Origin: JABCPE02 sp963518845
GTDB taxonomy: Bacteria > Bacteroidota > Bacteroidia > Flavobacteriales > Weeksellaceae
Length of the DNA: 29,472 nucleotides
Reading direction: 5' to 3'
NCBI GenBank assembly: GCA_963518845.1
Contig: CAUQKV010000021.1
Span: 1 to 29,472 of the forward strand
The notes beneath the pieces are model-generated. The model was not told the origin of the DNA. It worked only from the letters and a program-made list of their open reading frames with translations, and did not search any database. Below are positions 1 through 7,944 of the stretch, in pieces. Position 1 is the stretch's first letter. Each line of letters begins with the position of its first letter. A program made the translations under genes and the position numbers.

Positions 1-1247
1 AATCCAAAACTAAAATCAAGCTGATTCATCAATGGTCTTGTAACATGTTTAAAGTGGTATGGTCCATTTTTTCTAGATAGAGTTTTTGTTGCTTTATCTG
101 TAAAAAGAACCTCATCCATCAAGTAATCTAATGTATCATCAAAGTAAGAAAGCTTGTAGTCAAAAGTTCCTCCGAAATCAAATCTATGTTTGTATTTCAG
201 ATAGAATTCCTTTTTCTCATTTTTCAGATAGTCACGCTTATCGGATAAATTTATCATAGGATCTATCCAGTCGTAAGGTCTTCCGTCGTTTGTTGCAGGA
301 ACACCAGCATCTGCTCCGTAGAAGTCATTGTTATACTGCGCAAAGAACTCCAATGTATTTTGGTGGTCTGGCGTATACTGTAGCATTAGGGAAGAGTTGA
401 AATTCTTTTCTTTTATCCCTTTGAAGCCGTCTGTATTCATCAACCCTGCATCTACACGGTATCTCAACTTGTTAGAAATAGGCCCTCCTACTCCCATTTC
501 TACATTATATGTATTGTAACTTCCAATTGTGAATTTTGCTTCACCCTGAGTGGTGTAAGTTGGCTTTTTTCTAATAATGTTGATAATTCCCCCTAGTGCA
601 GAGTGTCCAAACATATCACCAGAAGGACCTTTTAAGAACTCCACTCTCTCCACATTGGCAAAACTGGCAACAGGAGCACTCTGAGTAATTGTATGTCTTT
701 CATCTCTGATTCCATCATATAGAACCACAAAGTTATCAAAACCTCTAATGTTAAAGAATTGGAAACCAGCATACTGCTTCACAGGATTTACCCCAGCAAC
801 CATTTTAGAAGCATCTTCTATATTGTTAATATTCCATTTCTGTAACACTGCACGGTTGAGCACATTCACAGTCATCGGAGCATCTAAGTTCTTTATGTTT
901 AGTTTATTAACCTCTAATTTTTTCTGTGTAGAAATCACCACTTCTGGTATTTCTTTAGAGCCTTCCCTCATCACCACATAGACTACAGGAGTATTTGCTC
1001 CTACACTTCTGCTGAATGGATGAAAATTTTCTGCTGAGAAAGTCAGCGTCCCTTTTGAGGATGGGATATTGATGATAAATTTTCCTTTGTCATCGGTAAT
1101 TGTTTCTGTTGTAGAACCCTCAAAACTTACCTTCACATTTGGAATAGCATTTCCTGAAGTATCATGCACCTCCCCTGTAATCACAGCTTGTGCATATAGG
1201 CTGATAGAAGCCAATACGAAACCTGTGCTTAGAATTTTTCTAACCAT
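1..1247 (-). CDS. TonB-dependent siderophore-type outer-membrane receptor, N-terminal part (C-terminus off window)
   Basis: The reading frame is open from an ATG at 1247 to the left edge, giving about 415 residues of a receptor that is usually 700-800 long. Residues 1-20 are a signal peptide ending SLYAQ. Residues 22-94 look like a carboxypeptidase-D regulatory-like domain (TGEVHDTSGNAIPNVKVSFEG). A plug domain follows with the siderophore-receptor signatures FNIRGFDNFVVLYDGIRD (about 165-182) and ERVEFLKGPSG...GGIINIIRKKPT (about 200-230). Barrel strands begin after that. Such receptors move ferric siderophores or similar chelates across the outer membrane using TonB energy. It lies 43 bases downstream of the ATPase gene on the same strand with no visible promoter in between, so it is probably the last known gene of the import operon. 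The ligand cannot be told from the sequence. Confidence 0.93.
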   Translation of the reverse strand, partial: MVRKILSTGFVLASISLYAQAVITGEVHDTSGNAIPNVKVSFEGSTTETITDDKGKFIINIPSSKGTLTFSAENFHPFSRSVGANTPVVYVVMREGSKEIPEVVISTQKKLEVNKLNIKNLDAPMTVNVLNRAVLQKWNINNIEDASKMVAGVNPVKQYAGFQFFNIRGFDNFVVLYDGIRDERHTITQSAPVASFANVERVEFLKGPSGDMFGHSALGGIINIIRKKPTYTTQGEAKFTIGSYNTYNVEMGVGGPISNKLRYRVDAGLMNTDGFKGIKEKNFNSSLMLQYTPDHQNTLEFFAQYNNDFYGADAGVPATNDGRPYDWIDPMINLSDKRDYLKNEKKEFYLKYKHRFDFGGTFDYKLSYFDDTLDYLMDEVLFTDKATKTLSRKNGPYHFKHVTRPLMNQLDFSFG

Positions 1248-1290
1248 TTTTTAATAATTTTTAAAGTTATTTTTGATTTAAACTAGTATT

Positions 1291-2049
1291 CTATGGATTG
1301 TATATTATATGTCTGCGTCCGTTGATATTATGTATTTCAGATTCCACATCGAATAATTCCCTTAACAGCTCTGGCGTAAGCACCTCATCTGTAGGCCCCT
1401 GCAATAGGACTTCTCCTTTTTTCATTGCAACCAGCTCATCACAGTATATAGATGCAATATTCATATCGTGAATTGCCGAAAGAACTGTAACTCCCATATT
1501 TTTAATGATATTCATAATCTCTATCTGATGCCCGATATCCAAGTGGTTTGTAGGCTCATCTAGGATGATGAATTTACTCTCCTGCACCAGAAGCCTCGCT
1601 ATCAAAACCCTTTGTTTCTCACCTCCCGAAAGGGTATTAAAACTACGGTCTCTATAGTCCTCTAGTTTCATTTCGTGCAGCACTTTATCTACTTTTTCTA
1701 GGTCTTCTTTGGAATAGTTTTCTAGTGTATCTTTGTGCGGATAACGCCCCATTTCTACCACCTGCTGAACGCTAAAATCAAACTGACCGCCAGACTCCTG
1801 AGCCAAAACTGCTATTTTTTTCGCTCTTTCTCTTCCTGACAGCTGGAACAAATCATGTTCATCAAAAAAGATTTTACCGCCTGTGGGCTTATTTACTCCA
1901 TATATAGTTTTCAGCATTGTTGATTTCCCTGAACCATTATGCCCTATCACCCCCACGAAAGAGTTTTCCTTTACGCTGAGTGATACATCTTTTAGGATTT
2001 CAACTTTACCTACTTTAAAATTCAAATTTTCTACTCTCAGCTTCTCCAT
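1291..2049 (-). CDS. ABC transporter ATP-binding protein, FecE/FepC/BtuD type
   Basis: This 252-residue cytoplasmic ATPase should power an iron-chelate, heme or cobalamin importer. It has every ABC motif: Walker A GHNGSGKST (36-44), a Q-loop glutamine near 84, the signature LSGGEKQR (140-147), Walker B FIILDEP (160-166) and the switch histidine in AIHDMN (about 193-198). Its length is normal for the family. The start ATG shares its A with the permease stop codon (TAATG at 2047-2051), an arrangement that implies translational coupling and equal expression of the two subunits. The TonB receptor gene follows 43 bases downstream. The family assignment is secure; the substrate is not. Confidence 0.95.
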   Translation of the reverse strand: MEKLRVENLNFKVGKVEILKDVSLSVKENSFVGVIGHNGSGKSTMLKTIYGVNKPTGGKIFFDEHDLFQLSGRERAKKIAVLAQESGGQFDFSVQQVVEMGRYPHKDTLENYSKEDLEKVDKVLHEMKLEDYRDRSFNTLSGGEKQRVLIARLLVQESKFIILDEPTNHLDIGHQIEIMNIIKNMGVTVLSAIHDMNIASIYCDELVAMKKGEVLLQGPTDEVLTPELLRELFDVESEIHNINGRRHIIYNP

Positions 2050-3098
2050 TATTTTCCTGATTTAAATGAGTAATTTTTGTCCATCAACATCCAAAGGAAG
2101 AATGGTCCTCCTATAAGTGATGTAAGGATACCTATCGGTAAGTCCTTCGGATAGAAAGCATTCTTAGCAAAAAGATCACAGCAGAGCAGGAAAATCGCTC
2201 CTATCACCGCTGCCATAGGAACCAGCCTAGCGTGTTTATTCCCACAAAGCATTCTCGCTATGTGAGGCACCATCAGTCCCATGAATCCTATCGCCCCTGT
2301 TGCCGATACCAAAACAGATGTAAGTAATGATGCGATGATAACTATAAAGGTTTTCATCAAATTAACATTCATCCCCAGCATCGTAGCGTTTTCATCTCCG
2401 AAAAGCAATAAATCCAATGATTTAGACAATCCTAAAACCACGAAAATCACCAAAATAAGCACCACAAAAGGAATAGGAAGTAGTTCCCAAGTAGCACCTC
2501 CCAAACTTCCCATCGTCCAGAACAATGCACTTTTCACTTGGCTCGCGTTTTTCGCCAAAGAGATTATCAAATCCGTAAGCGCCGTAAAAATAGTAGATAT
2601 AGCCAATCCAGAGAGAATCAGCCTCGTAGTAGATGTATTTCTTCCGTATTCTGTTCCTATCACAAAAACCAGCACACTACATATCAAAGTCCCTATGAAT
2701 GCCCCTGTAGAAACAGATGCTAGTCCCATAGCTCCTCCTCCCAAAACGATGACAAACACCGCTCCTGTAGATGCCCCTGATGCTAAACCAAGCACATATG
2801 GGTCTGCGATAGGGTTTTTGGTCACACACTGCATCAGCACACCACAGACCGCAAGCCCCGCCCCACAAATCATTGATAATAAAACCCTTGGAAGCCTTAC
2901 CTCCCAGATTATAGTCTCATGTGTCAGCTGCCAATACGGCTCATAGATTTCTGTTCCTGTTATTTTATTTACTGCTATTTTATACGCTGTTTCTGCATCT
3001 AGATTAGAGGAGATGACCCCTATCGCCATTACAAATAATATAAATAAAACCACACACAATATCGAAAATACGACTCCAAATCGATATCTACTTTTCAT
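2049..3098 (-). CDS. FecCD-family iron-chelate/cobalamin ABC transporter permease
   Basis: This 349-residue integral inner-membrane protein has many hydrophobic segments, as expected for the BtuC/FecCD fold with about 10 helices. Family hallmarks include WEVRLPRVLLSMICGAGLAVCG (about 65-86), GVLMQCVTKNPIADPYVLGLASGA just after it, and GAIGFMGLMVPHIARMLCG near the C-terminus, which includes the ATPase-coupling region. It is likely a homodimer working with the ATPase encoded next. Its start overlaps the end of the binding-protein gene by 11 bases and its stop overlaps the ATPase start by one base, so the three genes form one tightly packed operon. Confidence 0.95.
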   Translation of the reverse strand: MKSRYRFGVVFSILCVVLFILFVMAIGVISSNLDAETAYKIAVNKITGTEIYEPYWQLTHETIIWEVRLPRVLLSMICGAGLAVCGVLMQCVTKNPIADPYVLGLASGASTGAVFVIVLGGGAMGLASVSTGAFIGTLICSVLVFVIGTEYGRNTSTTRLILSGLAISTIFTALTDLIISLAKNASQVKSALFWTMGSLGGATWELLPIPFVVLILVIFVVLGLSKSLDLLLFGDENATMLGMNVNLMKTFIVIIASLLTSVLVSATGAIGFMGLMVPHIARMLCGNKHARLVPMAAVIGAIFLLCCDLFAKNAFYPKDLPIGILTSLIGGPFFLWMLMDKNYSFKSGK

Positions 3099-4074
3099 AC
3101 AACAATTTATTTAATTTAATTATAAAATCTATATTCCTAACCCCTGGCGAGATATCCTCCAAAGCTATTTTATGGATATTATCATTCTTTACTGCTGGTA
3201 GATTTTTCAGAGCTGGATGGTCTTTCAGCGCCTTTTTCTTTTCTTCATAAGATGAGCGCCCTTCTCCCTCCATATCTGCTATTATAATGATATCAGGATT
3301 TCTATCCACTAAACTTTCGTATGATACGAACACATGGTCAGCCGACTGGTCTGCATAAACATTCTGCCCGCCTGCTCTATTTATAAGGTCCGTAGTAAGT
3401 CCTGCAGAAATATATAGTCCGTTTTCTATAACTGAGAAAACCAAAACTTTTGGTTTGTTTTCCTTTTTTATAAAGTTTTTCTGTGCGTTTTCCAGTTTAG
3501 CCTTCATTTCAGAAACTACTTTTTCTGCATTTTTTTCTACTTTAAAAATCTTTCCTAAAGTATAGAAGTCTTCATAAACCGTTTCAAGAGTTTCATTATC
3601 CCTCACTGCTTTTGCGACAAATGGATAAATTCCCTTATCGATAAGCTCCTGTGGTGTTCCCGTAGCCTCCGATTTGATTGCACCATCCCATCCAGAAACG
3701 AAATCCACTCCTGAAAGTAAAAACTCTTCCTTGGAATAAATAGCGTGATGCCCTTTAAGCCTTACAGGAATCTTATCATAAGCCTCTTTAAACTCTGGTA
3801 AAATAGGCCCTTCCTCTGTCGCCACTACTATTTTGTCTCCTAAACCTAAAGCCAAAAACATCTCCGTCATAAAATGCGAAAACAAAACTGCCTTCTCTGG
3901 CGTTTTATTCACATTTACGACCAAAGTATCCGCACCGTCATTAAATTCATATGAAAAATACGCCTCCTTTTTTCCTTCTTTTGTTTCTTTTGAAGAAGCC
4001 TCTCCTGCACCTTTGGAGCAAGATAATTGGGCTAATAAAATCATCGATGATAAAACTACCTTCAATACTTTCAT
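3088..4074 (-). CDS. Periplasmic-facing substrate-binding lipoprotein of a FecB/BtuF-type importer
   Basis: I place the start at the ATG at 4074, giving 328 residues. The frame is open 12 codons further upstream, but the product from 4074 begins directly with a lipoprotein signal peptide (hydrophobic run, then LSC with Cys19) and an acceptable -33/-7 promoter lies just upstream. The lipobox is imperfect, as is common in Bacteroidota. The body matches the TroA/FecB-like two-lobe fold: an early segment around HFMTEMFLALGLGDKIV, a middle segment (DFVSGWDGA), and a C-terminal lobe with YESLVDRNPDIIIIAD. It should capture a ferric chelate, heme or cobalamin and pass it to the FecCD permease. It is the first gene of the operon. 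The ligand is unknown. Confidence 0.9.
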   Translation of the reverse strand: MKVLKVVLSSMILLAQLSCSKGAGEASSKETKEGKKEAYFSYEFNDGADTLVVNVNKTPEKAVLFSHFMTEMFLALGLGDKIVVATEEGPILPEFKEAYDKIPVRLKGHHAIYSKEEFLLSGVDFVSGWDGAIKSEATGTPQELIDKGIYPFVAKAVRDNETLETVYEDFYTLGKIFKVEKNAEKVVSEMKAKLENAQKNFIKKENKPKVLVFSVIENGLYISAGLTTDLINRAGGQNVYADQSADHVFVSYESLVDRNPDIIIIADMEGEGRSSYEEKKKALKDHPALKNLPAVKNDNIHKIALEDISPGVRNIDFIIKLNKLLYEK

Positions 4075-4098
4075 TTCAATTCTTGTTAAAAATTCCCG

Positions 4099-4130
4099 CA
4101 AAAGTAACATTTAAAACTTATCATTACAAA
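4099..4130 (-). promoter_or_regulatory. Promoter of the import operon (-33 TTTG, -7 TACTTTTG)
   Basis: On the minus strand the box TACTTTTG (4106-4099) matches TAnnTTTG, and TTTG (4130-4127) lies 20 bases upstream, a good spacing for the Bacteroidota housekeeping sigma factor. It sits 24 bases before the binding-protein ATG at 4074. Confidence 0.65.
4110..4128 (-). promoter_or_regulatory. Possible Fur-like operator inside the import promoter
   Basis: Read on the minus strand, this 19-base stretch matches the classical Fur box consensus at 12 of 19 positions, including an unbroken run TAATGATAA. It lies between and partly over the -33 and -7 boxes, where an iron repressor would block transcription. 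AT-rich DNA produces such matches by chance, so this is only a candidate. Confidence 0.25.
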
Positions 4131-4207
4131 TAAAATGTCATCTTTTTTCAAAAACATGACACTAGTCAGTATTTATTGTTTTTCTTTTTTCACATTTGTA
4201 TTTTTTC

Positions 4208-4215
4208 TACTTTTG
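4208..4215 (+). promoter_or_regulatory. -7 box TACTTTTG upstream of trmB
   Basis: TACTTTTG fits TAnnTTTG and ends 20 bases before the trmB ATG at 4236. I see no convincing -33 TTTG at the right distance. Confidence 0.5.
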
Positions 4216-4235
4216 CGGTCTTTAATTGTAATAAA

Positions 4236-4913
4236 ATGGGGAAAAATAAATTGGCTCGTTTTGCCGAAAACAAAACACTTCCGAATGTAATCCAGCCCAC
4301 ACGAGAGGAGGCTCTGAATGGGTTTTATCTAAAAGGAAAATGGAGACAGGATTTCTTTAAAAATGATAAACCCATCGTCCTAGAACTCGGCTGTGGAAAA
4401 GGAGAATACTCTGTAAACATGGCAAAAGCATTCCCTGATAAAAACTTCATCGGGATAGATATAAAGGGCGCGAGATTTTGGTTCGGTGCAAAGGAAGCCC
4501 ACACTTTGGGAATGAATAATGTGGCTTTTCTGAGAACGCAGATAGAGCTGATAGAGCATTTCTTCGGAGAGGAAGAAATTGATGAAATATGGATCACTTT
4601 CCCTGACCCACAGATAAAATACCGCAGAACCAAACACAGGCTCACAAATCCTGAATTTCTAGAACGATACAAAAAAATCCTAAAGAAAAATGCTGTAATC
4701 CACCTAAAAACGGATTCTGAATTTCTGCACGGATACACTCTGGGGCTACTACAAGGGCTCGGACACGAGATTTTATCCGCTCACCATGACATCTACGGTG
4801 CGCCTGAATACGACCCAGAAACACCGCTGCTCAGAGAAGTGAGAACCTACTACGAGGAGCTTTTCTCTTCCAAAGGGAAAACCATCACTTACATTAAATT
4901 CAGAATTAAATAA
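4236..4913 (+). CDS. trmB: tRNA (guanine-N7-)-methyltransferase TrmB
   Basis: This 225-residue cytoplasmic enzyme uses S-adenosylmethionine to methylate N7 of G46 in the variable loop of tRNAs. The start is the ATG at 4236 (MGKNKLARFAENKT), the usual start region of flavobacterial TrmB. A TTG further upstream would place the promoter box inside the gene, so I reject it. Motifs include the SAM-binding VLELGCGKGEYSV, GIDIKGARFWFGAKEA, and the TrmB signature ITFPDPQIKYRRTKHRL with the downstream HLKTDSEFL. It begins a plus-strand run with ruvC 49 bases downstream, and is divergent from the import operon. Confidence 0.96.
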   Translation: MGKNKLARFAENKTLPNVIQPTREEALNGFYLKGKWRQDFFKNDKPIVLELGCGKGEYSVNMAKAFPDKNFIGIDIKGARFWFGAKEAHTLGMNNVAFLRTQIELIEHFFGEEEIDEIWITFPDPQIKYRRTKHRLTNPEFLERYKKILKKNAVIHLKTDSEFLHGYTLGLLQGLGHEILSAHHDIYGAPEYDPETPLLREVRTYYEELFSSKGKTITYIKFRIK

Positions 4914-4962
4914 AAACTGATTATCATATATTTACAAGTTCAAAAAAATTACTACTCTAAGT

Positions 4963-5517
4963 ATGACAGCAGAAAAAATCATTTTAGGCATAGACCCAGG
5001 AACCACCGTGATGGGATTTGGTATCATTTCTACAAAGGGCAGTAAAATGGAGCTGGTCTCCATCCACGAACTTGTGCTAAAAAAATATCCCAATCACGAA
5101 ACAAAACTAAAATACATTTTTGAGAAAACCCTAGCGCTCATCGATGAATATCATCCTGATGAAGTCGCTCTGGAAGCACCTTTTTATGGAAAAAATGTGC
5201 AGAGTATGCTAAAACTCGGGAGAGCACAGGGAGTGGCAATGGCAGCCAGTCTATACCGCGATATTCCCATCACAGAATATTCGCCCAAGAAAGTAAAAAT
5301 GGCGATAACAGGAAATGGAAACGCCAGCAAGGAACAAGTAGCCGCTATGCTGAAAAACCTGCTGGGTCTCAAAGAATTTCCGACCAAATATTTAGATGCG
5401 TCCGATGGGCTTGCGGTGGCGGTTTGTCATTATTTTAATTCTAATAAAGCGGAAAAAAGCGCTTCATATTCCAGCTGGGATAGTTTTATCAAACAAAATC
5501 CCGACAGAATCAAATAA
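4963..5517 (+). CDS. ruvC: Holliday junction endonuclease RuvC
   Basis: This 184-residue nuclease resolves Holliday junctions with RuvA and RuvB during recombinational repair. The four acidic metal-binding residues are all present and spaced as in E. coli RuvC: Asp11 in LGIDPGT, Glu71 in ALEAPF, and Asp145 and Asp148 in LDASDGLAVA. The conserved GKNVQSMLKLGRAQG and the basic helix with SPKKVKMAITGNGNASKEQV are also clear. Length is typical. It follows trmB on the same strand, and the deacylase gene starts 10 bases after its stop, so the last two are probably cotranscribed. Confidence 0.97.
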   Translation: MTAEKIILGIDPGTTVMGFGIISTKGSKMELVSIHELVLKKYPNHETKLKYIFEKTLALIDEYHPDEVALEAPFYGKNVQSMLKLGRAQGVAMAASLYRDIPITEYSPKKVKMAITGNGNASKEQVAAMLKNLLGLKEFPTKYLDASDGLAVAVCHYFNSNKAEKSASYSSWDSFIKQNPDRIK

Positions 5518-5527
5518 ATCTATCTGC

Positions 5528-6553
5528 ATGAAAAAATTATTTTTGGTTTTCTTTACTCTCGTTATTTGTTTTATGAAATCACAAGACATCGTTTCTATCA
5601 TTAAAAATAATCCTTCAAAAAGAACTGATTTAAAAATTAAATTTAGTGAGGAAAATCCGCATCACTACATTCCCATTTCCGTCATCAGCGGAAAGGAAAA
5701 AGGACCTGTATTCACCATCTTGGCAGGAGTCCACGGATACGAATATCCTCCTATAATGGCAGTTCAGGAACTAATGAAAGAGATAGACCCAGCCAAACTA
5801 AAAGGAACACTGATAATTTTACCTATTACGAACATTGGTGCTTTTTATGAACGTGTTCCTTACCTGAACCCAACGGACAAGAAAAACCTAAACACTGCTT
5901 TCCCGGGGAAAGAAAACGGCACCATCACGGAAAAAATCGCAAATTACATCACTAAAAACATTATCCCTATTTCAGATGTTTTTCTGGATATTCACGGAGG
6001 CGATGCCAATGAGGATTTGGTTCCTTTTGTCTGCTACTATGATAACAAAAATTCTACTGAAAAAACCAAAACTGCCCTAAAACTTTCAGAGGCATCTGTG
6101 CTGCCCTATATCGTGAGTTATACTTATAACATTACCAAAACAGAACCAGCACTCTACGCCTTTAAACAAGCTGTTCAGAATGATGTCGCTGCGCTGAGCC
6201 TTGAAGCAGGAAAACTCGGACTAAACGGAACTAATGAAGTAAAAATGCTAAAAGAATCCATCTATAATATGATAGGAATAATGAAAATGTATTCTTCGGC
6301 GCCGTACAAAAAACCTACCTCTCGTAAAACTTTCACAAAACAAACTTATATAAAAGTGCCTGTAAGCGGGATTTTTCACAGCAAACACAAGGCAGGCGAA
6401 CAAGTGAAAAAAGGCGAAGATTTGGGCTACATTACGGATGAGTTCGGAAATTTACTTCAAAAAATATCCGCGCCAGAAAGCGGAATGATTCTTTACAAAA
6501 TAGGAACTCCTCCCGTAAACAAAGGAGAAACCATGTTCTGCATCACTTGGTAA
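5528..6553 (+). CDS. Secreted AstE/AspA-like zinc deacylase (succinylglutamate desuccinylase/aspartoacylase family)
   Basis: I choose the ATG at 5528 (MKKLFLVFF...), giving 341 residues. The open frame extends upstream inside ruvC, but the product from 5528 starts with a signal peptide ending near residue 19. The metallopeptidase-like core shows zinc ligands His69 and Glu72 in GVHGYEYPP and His156 in LDIHGGDANEDL, the NLNTAFPG motif near 120, and a later ALSLEAGK that should hold the catalytic glutamate. The C-terminal 70 residues look like the beta-barrel domain of this family. Cytoplasmic relatives remove acyl groups from amino acids. Export suggests a periplasmic substrate, which I cannot name. 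It follows ruvC with a 10-base gap and ends at a strong hairpin. Confidence 0.85.
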   Translation: MKKLFLVFFTLVICFMKSQDIVSIIKNNPSKRTDLKIKFSEENPHHYIPISVISGKEKGPVFTILAGVHGYEYPPIMAVQELMKEIDPAKLKGTLIILPITNIGAFYERVPYLNPTDKKNLNTAFPGKENGTITEKIANYITKNIIPISDVFLDIHGGDANEDLVPFVCYYDNKNSTEKTKTALKLSEASVLPYIVSYTYNITKTEPALYAFKQAVQNDVAALSLEAGKLGLNGTNEVKMLKESIYNMIGIMKMYSSAPYKKPTSRKTFTKQTYIKVPVSGIFHSKHKAGEQVKKGEDLGYITDEFGNLLQKISAPESGMILYKIGTPPVNKGETMFCITW

Positions 6554-6559
6554 AATAAA

Positions 6560-6587
6560 AAATTCCACTCTATGAAGTGGAATTTTT
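6560..6587. terminator. Bidirectional terminator between deacylase and porin genes
   Basis: A perfect 10-base stem (AAATTCCACT/AGTGGAATTT) with a 6-base loop has T-rich sequence on both exits. It lies between two convergent genes and should serve both. Confidence 0.85.
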
Positions 6588-6608
6588 GTTATATCATTTT
6601 TAATTTTA

Positions 6609-7745
6609 TTAGAACCAAGCAGCTAACATTGTGGTAATGAAGAAGTTATTCTTAACATTTGGATGAGACTGGTCTATCTTTTGGAAAACAGGGTCTTTAG
6701 ATTGTAAGTTTCTAAATTCTAGACGCCACATCATATTTTTGTTGATTAAATAATCAAAGTTTACTGATGCTCCCCAGATTTGGAATCTTTGTCCTCCTCC
6801 GAAAGTCATAATATCTTTAGAATCATCAAAATACTCCACTCTTCCCGCTGTAGAGAATTTAGGCGTAAAATAATATTTCGCTAAGATGTTAGGAGACCAC
6901 CAGAAATAGTGCTTGTTAGAACCTTCTGCAGACTGCTCTGCACCAACATCAAACACGAACTGAAATTCTAACTTATCACTCGCCTTGTAGTTCGTATAGA
7001 AATTATTGAAATATCTCATTTTAGTTTCGGTAGCTGGGTCTTTTCCTATATAAGCAGAAGAATTAAAGAACCAATTTTCATTCGGTTGGTAAGCCACTCT
7101 CGCCCCAAATGCCGGCAATTTTGTGTTACTATTTTGTCTTTTGATTATCTGCCATCCATTATAGACTCCTCCCATGAAAGTCCATTTATTATTATCTGTA
7201 ATATAGGTAATCTGCGCCCCTGTCATGAAGAAAGGCTCTTGTGCTACAGCGATGGTTCTTGTCAAAGCGAGATTATCTTTGCTGATTTCCCCTTCTGAAC
7301 CGATGTAAGATGGCATCACCCCAGCATCTATCCAGAGATTTTTAGTTTTAGAAATTCTAAACCCGATGTTCGCTTCCTGAACCAGTTTCAGCATTCCTTG
7401 CTCTGCTGATAAGTTATCTTCTGGGTAAGTTCCCGCCATCAGGGCTATATTAGCACGCATATTGTCTGTTGCATATTCTGCTTTCAGCCTTGCGATGTTT
7501 ACATTCACCTCATTGTGTCGGTTAAATGTATAAAAAAACGGCTGTCTGATATGGTCTGCTCTCTGATTAAAATCATACGAGTAGAAAACCTCCGTATATC
7601 CAGAAATAGTGAAATTTGACAATTTGTTAGAAACCTCTTGTTTTGGTTCTTCCATTTGTAGTTGTTCCTCCTTTTCTTCTCCTTCCTGAGAAAATAGATT
7701 TTGACTCATCAAAATCATTCCCAAATACACAATTACTCTTTTCAT
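6609..7745 (-). CDS. Outer-membrane beta-barrel porin, BBP2/OmpL-like
   Basis: This 378-residue protein has a signal peptide (MKRVIVYLGM...NLFSQ) and then a short charged, Glu-rich segment (about 21-40). An amphipathic strand pattern follows that is typical of an outer-membrane barrel, ending in the aromatic residues AWF as expected for BAM recognition. Segments such as FTISGYTEVFYSYDFNQ near residue 47, the HNEVNVNIARLKAEY region and FDYLINKNMMWRLEFRNLQSKDPVF near the end match the putative beta-barrel porin-2 family common in Flavobacteriia. It probably allows diffusion of small solutes. No partner genes are adjacent: it converges on the deacylase gene and diverges from metG. Confidence 0.85.
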   Translation of the reverse strand: MKRVIVYLGMILMSQNLFSQEGEEKEEQLQMEEPKQEVSNKLSNFTISGYTEVFYSYDFNQRADHIRQPFFYTFNRHNEVNVNIARLKAEYATDNMRANIALMAGTYPEDNLSAEQGMLKLVQEANIGFRISKTKNLWIDAGVMPSYIGSEGEISKDNLALTRTIAVAQEPFFMTGAQITYITDNNKWTFMGGVYNGWQIIKRQNSNTKLPAFGARVAYQPNENWFFNSSAYIGKDPATETKMRYFNNFYTNYKASDKLEFQFVFDVGAEQSAEGSNKHYFWWSPNILAKYYFTPKFSTAGRVEYFDDSKDIMTFGGGQRFQIWGASVNFDYLINKNMMWRLEFRNLQSKDPVFQKIDQSHPNVKNNFFITTMLAAWF

Positions 7746-7769
7746 ATAATTATTTGATTTTTACGGGTA

Positions 7770-7800
7770 CAAAGGTAATTTTTTTTCAAAAATAACCAAG
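7770..7800 (-). promoter_or_regulatory. Promoter of the porin gene
   Basis: On the minus strand TACCTTTG (7777-7770) fits TAnnTTTG, and CTTG (7800-7797) lies 19 bases upstream as a near match to the -33 TTTG. The box is 24 bases before the porin ATG. Confidence 0.6.
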
Positions 7801-7918
7801 ACTTAGCCGCACTATTTTACATTTTGAATAACCAAACGCACCCTATTTTTCATCTTTTATGTACAAAAACTGTTATTTCTCATAAATAAAAACTACCAAA
7901 AAATAGGTCAATTATCCT

Positions 7919-7926
7919 TATATTTG
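7919..7926 (+). promoter_or_regulatory. -7 box TATATTTG upstream of metG
   Basis: TATATTTG fits TAnnTTTG exactly and lies 18 bases before the metG ATG at 7945. No clear -33 box is visible. Confidence 0.55.
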
Positions 7927-7944
7927 CAAAAAATAAGGAATTAT

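Noticed and set aside
2281..2946. A 221-codon plus-strand open frame opposite the FecCD permease gene
   Set aside because: It is rich in Pro, Thr and Ile with no domain or promoter, and the minus-strand permease is unambiguous. It is an antisense shadow.
4176..4235. An upstream TTG start extending trmB by 20 residues
   Set aside because: The added sequence is not TrmB-like and would put the -7 box inside the gene. The ATG at 4236 gives the normal N-terminus.
5396..5527. A longer start of the deacylase inside ruvC
   Set aside because: The ATG at 5528 gives a clean signal peptide right after ruvC, while the extension has no family similarity.
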